Source: Blasia pusilla (lineage: Eukaryota > Marchantiophyta > Marchantiopsida > Blasiales). Taken from it: DNA of 64,000 nucleotides. The stretch is taken from contig CM114274.1 of the NCBI GenBank assembly GCA_050084515.1, positions 42,594,001-42,658,000 of the forward strand. The letters run 5' to 3'. Numbering within the stretch: position 1 is the first letter of the stretch; every line of letters begins with the position of its first letter. This document shows, piece after piece, positions 11,670-21,598 of this stretch. Position numbers and translations under genes: made by a program. Below the pieces are notes generated by a model. The model searched no databases. It saw only the letters and a list, made by a program, of their open reading frames with translations, and was not told where the DNA came from.

Positions 11670-12071
11670 TCAGGGCTTGCATAATTCTCCTGAACAGCAA
11701 GAAGATTTTCTACAGTCTGTCCTTCGTCTAGAGGAACACCATTCGCTTAAGCAGCCCCCAATCGATCCACAAAAATTTCTGAATTGTCCTTCGTCTAGAG
11801 GAACACCATCACCATCTACGAAGAATGTCATCCCGTCATTTGCAGGTACGTGGTCTAAGATTGGGGCCGCACTCTCCGTCAAACTGGCAGGATACTGTCC
11901 TGAGAACAAATGGCGTAAAACATCGGGAATTCCTCCTGCTTGAGCTACGTGACTCTTGATCAGTCGGATCGAACACAGCTTTTGCAGAGCGCTCAGTGCT
12001 ACAGACTTTATTTCAATTTTGTCCGAATCCATCATCCTGACTAGAGGGACTATAGCTCCGAGATTTGCCAA
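11670..12071 (-). pseudogene. Armadillo-repeat (U-box type) gene fragment, middle repeats
   Basis: Reads as ALANLGAIVPLVRMMDSDK, then repeats with LSALQKLC and AQAGGIPDVLRHLFSGQYPA, ending in NDGMTFFVDGDGVPLDEGQ. This is typical of plant ARM proteins of the PUB43/44 type and belongs upstream of the fragment at 10225-10560. There is no ATG at its start. A stop codon (TAA) lies just upstream in frame, and the frame is broken after PLDEGQ by a 67-base insertion-like duplication at 11719-11807. Beyond that the expected continuation (ENLLAVQENYASPEA) is still readable at about 11640-11716. Confidence 0.65.
11719..11807. repeat. 22-bp direct repeat flanking an inserted CGCTTAAG-repeat fragment
   Basis: GTCCTTCGTCTAGAGGAACA (plus CC) occurs at 11719-11740 and again at 11786-11807. 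Between them lies 45 bases that begin with ATTCGCTTAAGCAGCCCCC, a piece of the repeat seen at 3688 and 12153. The insertion interrupts the ARM reading frame on the minus strand. Confidence 0.7.
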
Positions 12072-12152
12072 TGCTTAGACGTACTACTGCTCCACAAGAA
12101 CAACACCGATTCTGCCGGTGCCGACACAAATCCTTACCTGCTGGAGACCGTA

Positions 12153-12243
12153 AAAGGGCCTCTTAAGTGAAAATAGTTGGGGTGGGGCTGCCCTAGGCAC
12201 AAAAGTTCGATTGGGGCCGCTTAAGCGAATACCTCTGGAAACA
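12153..12243 (-). repeat. Short interspersed repeat with CGCTTAAG cores (inverted copy)
   Basis: Reverse complement of the unit at 3688-3780, with a handful of differences and the same two NTTAAGNGG cores at the ends. The flanking GGAAACAGA is also shared, so the repeat may extend a few bases further. Confidence 0.6.
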
Positions 12244-12520
12244 GAAGCTTGTGAGCCTTCCCGTCCTTACACGGGCTGGGACGAATGGCCGTGCGCAATG
12301 GGAATTACCACTCACTCACTCTCACATGGAAGTCTAGAGGCACTTAGAGCAGATTCGGTCAAATATGTAGCAAACCTCCGGAGTCCAGCATCTCGAGAGT
12401 GGGCCTATTTGTTGCACTTTCCGAATAGGAATGAGGCGAAATTTAATGCCGGAGGGGATACTCTCAACCTTTTCCGATAAAAAACCAAAAGTTTGGGCGA
12501 TCCAGCTGCAAAAGTATCCA

Positions 12521-12679
12521 TCTATATTATTAAAAGGGGATGGAGTTTGTGGACACTTACGTTTATTTAACCTTCTTGTATCGACACGTGTGCTAGAGGA
12601 ATTAAGAACTAATAAAAAGAATGAAGGGTACCTGTTTCCCATACGATTTTTTCACCCATGCAAGATGGGAGGATGCTAG
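12521..12679 (+). mobile_element. Small non-autonomous Helitron
   Basis: Begins TCTATATTATTAAAAGGGG right after an A and ends CTAG right before a T, as expected for Helitron insertion between A and T without target duplication. A hairpin (CCCAT-gcaag-ATGGG) lies six bases before the CTAG end. At 159 bases it is far too short to encode a helicase. Confidence 0.65.
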
Positions 12680-12767
12680 TCTTTGATAAGGGAGGGGCCC
12701 ATTAACAAAACCTAAATCAATCAAACTTTTTTTTAGTTGATCCGGAAAAGTGTGAAGTATACATGTT

Positions 12768-13305
12768 TGTCACGTCTTTTATGATAGATCGGTGAGATCT
12801 AGTAGAGTGCCTTTATGAGTAGTGGAGGACAAGCTCAAGAGGTTGAGGATGACTTGTTGAGGCCCCGTGAAACTTGAAAGAGCAGATTTCCCCTCCGTTT
12901 CGGTTCATCTTGAACCATATTGAGAAACTTACTATTTTAGGTAAGTACCATTTTGAGTATATGGTCGACTTTCTATTTTGGGAAGTGGCCTTTAACCTCC
13001 TACATCAAGTCAAGAGCCAAGGAGGTGACTTGGGAGCATAGGTTACCATGGAGAAAGCTTGGGAGAGGGGAGGGGTATACCTCCCCTCTCCCGTAAGGAG
13101 AGAGAGCTTGAGAGTTCATTCTCTCTTTGTTGAACCACTTGGCACGAGGCGGCGGACCTGTGGTCCCTTGCCTTGTGAGTGTAACCCAAGCCTCTCATTA
13201 GCAGAGTGGGTTTGGTTTAACATTGAGAGAGACATGTGAGAATGCACACATTTGAGAGCTATGGTGCTGAGAGAGATTGGATCTTATCTTTACAAAGAGA
13301 ATGAG
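12768..13305 (+). repeat. A block (5' terminal repeat) of gypsy copy 3
   Basis: Matches 43870-44382 and 34214-34710 (both inverted). Begins TGTCAC and ends near GATTGGATCTTA. In both this copy and copy 1 it is followed directly by the same leader (CTTTACAAAGAGAATGAG), not by the B block. Confidence 0.75.
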
Positions 13306-14820
13306 AGGGTGAGAGAGCTTCATGGGGGAACCCGCTGGTTGATCGATGTTTGGTGTAGGTTGGGGACCGTGTTCCCCGCTTTATGGCTCATGGGAGTGCT
13401 CACGTGAGCAAGAGCCGCGCTATTTTGACGTTTGTGTGTCGTTTTTTCGTGTGTGAGAGTGGCGCGAGGAAGCGCTGCCCAATTTCTGATAGGGATAGAG
13501 TATGGGGACGGGTTGCCCCATGCCGGTGCTCTCGAGAGCACCATGTAACTTGCTGATTTAATTTTCACTGGTTTTATATTTTCTTTGGAAGAAATTTCTG
13601 TAGAAGAAGAGACGTTGGGATTTACAACACTCCCTATCAGTTTTTATTAGAAGGTCCGATTCAAAATATTTTTTGATGCCATCATAGATCCTGAAGTTGT
13701 GCACGTTGTGCAATAGACGGTGCATGATTTGGAGCTGCGAGCAAAAAATTATGGTTGATTTTGAAAAACCGCCATTGTTAGGCAATTTTTAGGGTAAAAT
13801 TGTTCAAACCCTAAACCAGTCGCCACGCCGGCAGCGGCCGTCGCCTTCAATGGTCAACCATCACCGTCAACGGTCCACCGTCACCGTCAATGATCGACCT
13901 TCGACCGTCGCCCGTCGACTGTCGCTTAGAGCCGCGTTCGGTCGTTGTCCGCCGTTGGTTGCCATTGCCACCATTACGGAGTGGACGGTCTTCCACAACG
14001 ACCGTTGATTTTCTGACTTGCACCGCCACCAAGTACTTTGTTGCGGTTGCCACCGTCATCACAATTTCTTCATCAACGAGTGATGGCACGTGACCTCGGG
14101 TTATGGTGTTTGAGTTTTCATTTCATTCTGCTATGTTGTGATTGGTAGCCGCTCGACGACAATCGAGTACCGTGTCGTAACGCCAATAGCCGCAACGCGC
14201 CACCGATTTCCACGTCGTACCACTCGTGGCCGTGCCCTGCCGTCTCGATCTCGAAGCCGCTCCTTTACTAAGGTGTAGAGCGTGTGTATTTTTGATTTAG
14301 GAGGGTATGTCGTGAAGTGCCGTATCCCATTATCGAGTGTCGTGCCGTTCTGTAGTAGTTCCGTCCCGCACCGTAACACTGGATCTGCACCGCATATTGA
14401 GGAGGTTTGAGCAGTGTCAGTACGAGAGGAGTACGACTTGCTGATTGGAGGAGTTGTCTTCACGATCGAGTTGGGGTCAAGATTTGCAACTGTCGAGGAG
14501 CGACATCAACATTATTATCAGGTTACCCATTATGGTCTCTTACCTTGCATGTGTGAGGGATTTTCGGGTATTGGGAAGTTATTTGGGATATTGGGTTTCG
14601 TGTTGATGCTGAGAGCATAGATGATGTATGGGTTTAGGGGACATAGACTTGTGTGGGATGTCCGGAGTTGAGGATGGTTTGTCGATGAGACGATAGATCA
14701 GTTGATTTGCCGGACCACGCCGCTTGTTGCCGCACAACACACGTCTCAATGAGAGAGTGTAGATTGAGTGCCGCATGTTTAGTTTGAGTTATTGAGGGAT
14801 TACTCGTGAGATTGAGAGTG
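13306..14820 (+). other. Untranslated leader of gypsy copy 3
   Basis: About 1.5 kb matching 42260-43869 inverted. Near 13810-13945 it carries many imperfect CCGTCAACGGTC-like units. No coding frame is supported. A primer-binding site complementary to a tRNA 3' end was not recognised after the A block. Confidence 0.6.
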
Positions 14821-14821
14821 A

Positions 14822-15415
14822 TTGTGTGAGAGGGGCACGAGGGTCATCACGACATCCTTTCGGGATTTTGAGAGGCGAGGTAGTGGACCTGAGAGTAGCT
14901 CTGGAGGGTTTACCCAAAATGGTGCAAGGTTTCAAGGGTCTCCACATGAGAGACCACCTCGATCTCCTTCTCTGTTGTCTTCGGACAAGGGGGAGCATGT
15001 AGAGGAGTGTACTAGTGATCCACCGTACACATTGAGTGGTCCTACAAGTTGAGCGTAAGAGATGGACGATTGGGGTAGAGGACTGCGTAGGTTTTCGGGT
15101 GTTGTAGGCACTATAGAATTACACGACTTCATTACAGAGTTTAGGAGTTGGTGTGACTCACAACGGGCTAGGAACTCTAGAGAGTTCAACCCGTTTACAA
15201 CATGGAACGATATATTCTAGCATTTAGAGGGGGTGCCCATGGACAATTACCATGAGTTCTCCCACAAATATGCCCATAAGATTGAGGCATGGCGACTCTA
15301 CTATGACCCACACTATGTGTCATGGACGGAGCCATTCCCAGATGAGGAGGAGGAGTTAGGAGAGGCTACTTCCTTTTCCACTAGTGATGTTCTAGGAGGG
15401 GTCACTCACACTGGA
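14822..15415 (+). pseudogene. gag N-terminal fragment of gypsy copy 3
   Basis: Homologous to the minus-strand gag of copy 1 at 42241-41640, including FxGSPHERxPRSP and the segment with MDDYHEFSH / MDNYHEFSH. Frame breaks include TGA at the position of a Trp that is intact in copy 1. Conversely, CGA is intact here (near 15291) where copy 1 has TGA. The end is truncated by the internal deletion. Confidence 0.7.
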
Positions 15416-15548
15416 GCAATATTGGAGATATTTTGGTACTTCTCGTCTCGTTGTTTGGGTGCCATGAGTTAGCATAGGATTGTACGTGTTTGTGTGTGTG
15501 TTCGGTGACAGCGATGTATGTTGTGTAGCGATGTGTATGCGCACGACA

Positions 15549-15983
15549 TGTTCGATAAGGGGCAAACAAGTTTCTCAATCCATGGGGAGCATGTTCACTA
15601 CTCACATGAATCATCCATAAATATCCACTCCTATTATGAATAGACTATGTAGATCAACTTTCATGTAAATGTGGAAAAATTTACGTATAATGGTGGAAGT
15701 CAAGACTTTGTGAAAACAATGAGCTAAAGTTAAATACTAGGGGATTCTCCCTTAGTATGTTTCATCTTTTTCCCACGTAAAGATTTCATAAATTATTTTC
15801 ATCTATCGGTTCATATCTAACTTTTTAATCATCAAATTATGGCACTCATTTAGAGGATAATTCAAGAATAAAAATCACTCCTCTAAAAATGAAAAGAGTG
15901 TAATCTTTTCTCCAAATGAAGAAGCCTTCACCCCTTTTGTTACGAGTGAAATTGCTATTTCGGCAAAATTTCATATAACAATA
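15549..15983. other. AT-rich sequence, nothing recognised
   Basis: Low-complexity AT-rich DNA between gypsy copy 3 and the next Helitron. No gene, repeat or structured RNA seen. Confidence 0.4.
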
Positions 15984-16177
15984 CTAGCCTATGCTCGTGC
16001 TCTGCACAGGCACGGGTGAAAGAGAGCCCAAGGAGACAAAGTTCGTAAGTTCCAGAGGAGTTTATATGCTTTGGCTCATAAAGAGCAACACATGTCAATT
16101 ACCTATAAGTCAAAAAGGACATTTGTCACCGAGAGAGATGGCACCCCTGTAAGGGCACTCTCCCATAATAATATAGA
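15984..16177 (-). mobile_element. Small non-autonomous Helitron
   Basis: On the minus strand it begins TCTATATTATTATGGGAGAG after an A and ends GGCTAG before a T. A hairpin (CGTGC ... GCACG) lies about 11 bases before the CTAG end. All three Helitron hallmarks are present in 194 bases. Confidence 0.7.
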
Positions 16178-16765
16178 TCTCTTTGATCATTGCTATGTGA
16201 AAAGGAAAGGAAAATGCTCATCTTTTAAGGATTTTTGGATACGAGGATTGAAAGTATGACGAATATTAAGGTAGTGGATTCTCAACTACTATGGAATATT
16301 GCTAAGGTTATACAGCATGAAAGCATTACTTTGTTGAAAGGCACGTTTTGTGAATATGGATACCCACCTACACTGGCCTTGTCCATGAAATTTTGGAGAC
16401 ATCAAGGTTCGTAACAGATGAGGCCAAGAAAGTTTTGGACTCTAGTGTAGCTCCCAATAATGGAGATAGATTGACAATGTTTGATCGATCAAGAATAGAG
16501 CATCAAACTTGAAGTGCAATAGCATGCACAATATTATGAGTTGATTGAGACTTCATTTGTTTACATTCATGAAAATTATCAATTTCTATCATTGACAAGC
16601 CATTATGGGCTTGCTATGTGGAGGTGCATGGGCTCTTTCTCTTCATATCCCCAATTAGATAGTTGATATTTCATTCATAACTAAGGATAGAGGGATCAAC
16701 ATGGGTCCATTGCGAATCCATTTTTCCCAAAAGCAGTTATTTTGCAACTCTAGATTGTGCGACTC

Positions 16766-16823
16766 CATAAGGGCTAGATATAGCTTTGTGATTCGAATCA
16801 CAAAGCTATGTCTAACTCTTATG
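16766..16823. repeat. Near-perfect long palindrome centred on GATTCGAATC
   Basis: Bases 16780-16809 form a perfect 30-base palindrome (left arm ATAGCTTTGTGATTC), and the symmetry continues imperfectly to CATAAG/CTTATG on each side. Two further relatives of the core TTTGTGATTCGAATCACAAA follow within 60 bases. Such structures are seen in fold-back transposons and in cruciform-forming sites. No terminal repeats of a larger element were found. Confidence 0.8.
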
Positions 16824-17037
16824 TCATTTGTGATTCGAATCACAAAGCTTCAATCAAAATCCTTCTGATTTGAATCACAAAGCTATGATTGATTGATCAC
16901 TTTTGATTGAACATCAAAAGTGTTTATTGGGACTTTCACTTTGCATTTACCAAGTCTCGCATTTGAGTCACGAAAGACTTACAATTGAACTGCTCATAGA
17001 TAGGAAGTTATCTGTCATTTACTACAAAAGACGCAAA

Positions 17038-17084
17038 ATGAGGTCCCCACCCCTCTTGGAGTGTTGAGAGGAGTGGGGACCTCA
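17038..17084. repeat. Hairpin with 19-bp stem
   Basis: ATGAGGTCCCCACCCCTCT pairs with AGAGGAGTGGGGACCTCAT with one mismatch around a ten-base loop. It could be a miniature inverted-repeat remnant or a small-RNA hairpin; the sequence alone does not say. Confidence 0.7.
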
Positions 17085-17683
17085 TTTCATGCTTGTCATC
17101 CTTCTTTGTGACAAGGAGGATGGAGATTAGCTTGAAGAGTAAAGAGGGTAACATTGTAGGATTTTACGCGGATGGCACCGCTTGGGAATGCAATGAGTTG
17201 TAGGAGATTCTATTTTTGCTGGTTCCTTCAGAAAGAAGCATGAACTTGCTAGTAATTATACCAAATGAAGTTCAAATGTCTGTTGTATTACCTCCAAAAA
17301 TGGTGAATATCACTTATGGTTGGGAATATTGGGTTGTGTTTGATAGCAAGCATATGATGGGAAGTTATATGCACACTATCGAACCCCAAGAGCACAAATG
17401 TTTTTTGAAAAGGGGGGAATATATGCTTGATACAGAAGAGCCTCAAACCTTCAAGGAGTAGTTTGCTAAAGTACGTACAACAAGCTGAGGTGAGTTGATT
17501 ATAGACTCAATATTCAAGAAAGCAAACAAATAGAGGCAATTATACAAACTCATCAGTAATTAAAAAAAATTTATAGGAATATGAGATAGGTTAGGGACTT
17601 AGTTGTATGAACTTATAAATTATCTACTTGATTCTAAGAAAAATATATAATGTTTACCCAATGTATTATGAGTAGCATTCTAT

Positions 17684-17898
17684 TGAAGATTGAATTATAA
17701 TCAAGCTTATGGTACACTTAATATACTTTAAAGTATTCACAAGAAATAGGAAAGCTTAATCTTGCTTGTTCATTTAAGCACGATCTAATTAGGGTTATTT
17801 AACCATAATTAGTATAATAAATAGAAACTATGGTCGAAGTTAGGGTTTCTTGTGTGAGTCATATTCCATCAGTCATGCTTGTTTAACAATTTTCTACA
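17684..17898 (+). repeat. Copia 5' LTR (shortened)
   Basis: Begins TGAAGATTGAATTATAATC and ends TTTTCTACA, and is followed directly by a primer-binding site. It matches the roughly 300-base LTRs at 20804-21106 (minus) and 44912-45208 (plus) but is about 80 bases shorter through internal deletion. Confidence 0.75.
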
Positions 17899-17916
17899 TG
17901 GTATCAAAGTGGTAGG
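17899..17916 (+). promoter_or_regulatory. Copia primer-binding site (initiator tRNA-Met type)
   Basis: TGGTATCAAAGTGGTAGG sits immediately after the LTR. It closely matches TGGTATCAGAGC, the usual initiator-Met tRNA site of plant copia elements. Confidence 0.8.
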
Positions 17917-18669
17917 AGAACATGCGTTGAAATTCTTGATATTTGAAGAGATAAGAGAGGAAAGTGAAGGCATAATTTCAATTTCATACAAGGAGATTTC
18001 AATGAGAGCTTAGTGGCAGAAGATTTCAGATGGAGTTGTGAAAGTGATAATTTTTAGGGCTTTCTCATTCAATTCAGCAATATGGATGGTTAGCGATTAG
18101 AAAGATGCCAAAGGCCAATTTGAACTGTCTTGTAGTGGTTGTTCAGAGCTTTCCAATGCATCCAAAATTCTTTGATTATGAGCTCCCAAATAGCAATTTC
18201 AATGGAGGAAATTGCAATTAGTGAATGAAAGTTGTGCAATTTGTGCTCTATAGGCTAATTTCAACTAGTTCTTTCATGTAGTTGGTCAAATTTTGCAAAT
18301 TTTAGATCAATTTCTGAATAGGAGTGATCTATGATTTAATTGGAGTAAAATAATTCTTGATAGAATATTCCTCATGATCAACAACAATCATATGTGAGGC
18401 GCTAGATAAACAAAATTACAAGATTTTGAAGTTTTAAATGAATTCTTTTCTCATGGATAACGAGTTTGTTAAAGGGAATAAGGCCAAGCCATAAGATGAT
18501 TCAAAAAACTTTAATGTTCACGCCTAGAGCATACGCGCAAGACAAGTAGTTAATCCACCACATCTTAATAAGAATCAATTCATCAATGATTGATCATATT
18601 GAAGATGTTGATATATCGGATGCATTAGAGAAGCTATACATCTAGACATCTACAAAGGCCAAAAAGCTA
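17917..18669 (+). mobile_element. Degenerate copia internal region
   Basis: Continues from the primer-binding site with no open gag frame. It looks like heavily decayed copia leader and gag. Its right end abuts an oppositely oriented copia LTR. Confidence 0.4.
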
Positions 18670-20110
18670 TGGAACATTGCTAAAGAAGTATAACTGGTGG
18701 GAAACGGCTCTCACACTCACACACCACCATGGAGAACAAAATTTGCAATGAGAGAAAAATTGGAGGTTAGTCCCCTTCTCAATTATATAGGGTATGTACA
18801 AGCAACCCTAACCCTAACCTTAACCATAGTCTCGAGTTAGACTAACTATGATTAACTAACCTTAGATAAGATAATCACGCTTAACTGACTAACCAATATT
18901 AAGCTTCCCTACTTCGTGTGAGTACTTCGTATTGGTTAGTCAGTTAAATGAACATATTCAAGAGAGAATTGCTAAATTGCTAAATTTGGTACTCATAACC
19001 CTTCGTGTGAGTACTTAGATGTTTTATAAGCTTGAATGTAACTCAATCTTCAATACTTTCCCTCAAGCTCATATCGATATCTCTAACGCCTAAATCATTT
19101 CTAAACATCTCAAACTTATCTCTAGACAATGTCTTTGTAAAGATATCATCAATTTGCTAATCTGTACGTATATACACAAGATCAATTTCTCTTGCAAGCA
19201 CTTTCTCTCTGATAAAATGATAGTGCATCTCAACATGCTTTGTACGAGCATGAAACACAAGGTTATTAGCAAGCTTGATGCTACTAATATTGTGTGCATA
19301 TATTACACTAGGTCCTAAGTTACTAACACCAATCTCAACAAGTAATCGATGAAGCCACACCACCTTACATGTTGCATTCGTTGCTCCTCTGTACTCAGCC
19401 TCTGTTGAAGATAAAGCAACTGTAGGTTGCGTCTTTGAAGCCCAGCTTATAGCTTATAGCTACACTTCCCAAAGTGAATGAATAACCAGATGTGGAGTGT
19501 CAATTAGACACGCTTCCTGCCCAATCAACATCTGTGAATCCCTATAATTAAAAACTCGGAGAAGGTTCAAATTGAAGCCCGAATTGAATAGAGAATTTTA
19601 CATACCGCATGATCCTTCTCACAACATCAAAGTGAGGTTTTTGAGGTGCTTGCATAAACTAGCTCACTAGGCCAACAACATAGCTCAAATCTGGTCTGGG
19701 TATAATTAGATAGATCAAACTTCCAACCATGCGCCATATTAGAATCTACAAGCAACTCTCCTTCATCCACTCTTAGCTTCACACTCTGGTCCAATGGTAT
19801 AGAGATTGGCTTACAAGCCGTCATACCATATTTTGAAAGCATATGAAGAGCATATTGTCATTGTAATAACCACATGCTCTCTCCAACCTTGATAAACTCA
19901 ATACCAAGGAAGTGTTTGAGTTCTCCCAAGTCCTTCATATCAAATTCTGCTTGTAACTTAACCTTTACTTGTTGTATCATTTCCTCAATATTCCCAGTAA
20001 TTAGAAGATCGTGAACATACAACACAATGATAACTGTATGATCTTGTCCTTTCAAGACATATAACGAGGAGTCAGAATCACATACCCTAAAACTCAACTC
20101 TTGTAAGACG
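18670..20110 (-). mobile_element. Copia 3' part: RT C-terminus, RNase H and 3' LTR (decayed)
   Basis: On the minus strand, a copia RT segment (19858-20097) has YVHDLL at about 20008-20019 where active enzymes have YVDDLL, so a catalytic Asp is replaced by His. Next come the RT connection (DQSVKLRVDEGELL, 19627-19842) and RNase H with LANNLVFHARTKHVEMHYHF (19157-19363). A polypurine tract precedes the LTR, which starts TGAAGATTGAG at 19052 and runs to about 18670 with an internal duplication. There are several stops and frame breaks. The 5' part is cut off by a chromovirus fragment at about 20112. Confidence 0.8.
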
Positions 20111-20129
20111 TATGTAATCTTGCCATATC

Positions 20130-20803
20130 TTGGCCTCTTATATCCTTATTTGCCAAGGATATCTGAAGGAGTTTGCCAAGTATGTTGGACCGTATGTGAT
20201 CAAGGTAAACATGTTTGAAGACGTTCATACATTGGAGCTGCCAGAAGAGTTCAAGATTCATCTGACTTTCCATGTGTCATTATTGAAGAAGTGTCTTCAG
20301 GATACTGTGCGTCCCAAGCCAAGTCGCCTCTTTCACATGGTAGTCCTTCCACTTGCAATTGACCAAGTACTCGTACGTGTTGGTCCTACACCTTCAACAC
20401 AAGATGGTCTCCATCTCGAAATCTGGTTCTTCATTCACAATCACAAGTTGTGGTCTTAATACATGTCTCTACTTTGTGGAGGCAAATTTGGAACACGCGA
20501 AAGAGATGTTACAAAACTTCAAACGGATGGAGGAAAAACACATGCGTTAGTACATGCAACAGCTAGGGACATGACTTGTGACCATAGGAAGCTTGGGCCA
20601 ATTGCAAAGGCCGTTGTAAATAGAACATGCTAATATTATAATAAAGGAATGCATGGATTTGGAGATTTGATGGTAGTGGCTGATTGCAGTTTGTCCTTGG
20701 TAGTGCATGACAATGAGTGGTTCCTTATATGTTAGGATGCGAGTTAGGATGTAAGTCAAGAAGAGAGACAAGGAGTATTTGAGGTGAGAGCTTGTGTTTG
20801 GAT
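20130..20803 (+). mobile_element. Chromovirus (Ty3/gypsy) 3' fragment with an inverted chromodomain piece
   Basis: Plus-strand sequence encodes the integrase tail (KYVGPYVIKVN ... TLELPEEFKIHLTFHVSLLK). After about 20322 the next ~140 bases run in the opposite direction and match the chromodomain-coding part of the minus-strand chromovirus at 47068-47205. From about 20463 the plus orientation resumes with VEANLEHAKEMLQNFKRM, the end of that chromodomain region, then a 3' untranslated region matching 46740-46960. It is non-functional. Confidence 0.7.
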
Positions 20804-21106
20804 TGTAGAAAAATGCTAAAGAAGCATAACTGGTGGGAAACGGCTCTCACACTCATATACCACCATGGAGAACAAAATTTGCAATGAGAGAATAATTGGA
20901 GGCTGGTCCCCTTCTCAATTATATAGGGTATGTACAAGCAACCCTAACCTTAACCATAGTCTCGAGTTAGACTAACTATGATTAACTAACCTTAGATAAG
21001 ATAATCACGCTTAACTGACTAACCAATATTAAGCTTCCCTACTTCGTGTGAGTACCAAATGTAGCAATTTAGGTGTTTTATGAGCTTGAATGTAACTCAA
21101 TCTTCA
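20804..21106 (-). repeat. Copia LTR (303 bp)
   Basis: Minus strand: starts TGAAGATTGAG at 21106 and ends TTTTTCTACA at 20804. A polypurine tract lies just before the start. Same family as 17684-17898 and 44912-45208. Confidence 0.8.
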
Positions 21107-21258
21107 ATACTTCCCCTTAAGCTCATATCGATATCTATAACGCCTAAATCATTTCTAAACATCTCAAACTTATCTCTAGACAATGCCTTTGTAAGATGTC
21201 AGTAATTTGCTGATCTGTACCTATATACACAAGATCAATTTCTCCTGCCAAAATCATT
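21107..21258 (-). mobile_element. Copia RNase H end adjoining the LTR (truncated)
   Basis: Matches 19053-19205, the RNase H C-terminus and polypurine tract, then stops abruptly near 21258. It belongs to the LTR at 20804-21106. Confidence 0.7.
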
Positions 21259-21542
21259 CATGAGGATAGAGGACATGGGGCCTTGAAAGAGTATGTGATG
21301 CCATAGGCAAGTTAGGTTAGGAAGTACAACTCTAATGCCTCCTCCAACACTCCAAAAGATGGGAGATCCCTTCTAAAAATGTTTGTGTCATGTTTGCATG
21401 CTTGTGACTTCTACTCAAAAGTGCAACACATCTTTTTGTCCTAATTCCGTGTATGTTGCTCATCTAAAGCTCTAATCCAAAAATTCCAATCACCTCCTCA
21501 TAACTAATCGATAATGATTGAGTGTCGGCCATAGAATAAATG

Positions 21543-21598
<56 letters not shown>

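Larger units (their letters stand above)
12768..15548 (+). mobile_element. Gypsy 'copy 3': internally deleted member of the methyltransferase-gypsy family
   Basis: Bounded by TGTCAC at 12768 and GCGCACGACA ending at 15548, with a perfect 4-bp target duplication TGTT on both sides (12764-12767 and 15549-15552). It contains the A block (about 12768-13305), the leader, and the start of gag (14822-15415). It then jumps directly into the B block (about 15420-15548). Protease, methyltransferase, RT, RNase H, integrase and PHD are all missing. It matches the 10.3-kb copy on the minus strand at 34095-44382 along its length and defines the true outer ends of the family. Confidence 0.8.
16178..17683. 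other. AT-rich DNA without a supported gene
   Basis: Apart from the palindrome and hairpin, this stretch has only short open frames, such as 81 codons at 17216-17461 plus with no recognisable domain. Confidence 0.4.

Noticed and set aside
18801-18822. Telomere-like CCCTAACCCTAACC
   Set aside because: It is inside a copia LTR; another LTR copy (20938-20955) has a shorter version, so it is LTR sequence, not an interstitial telomere.
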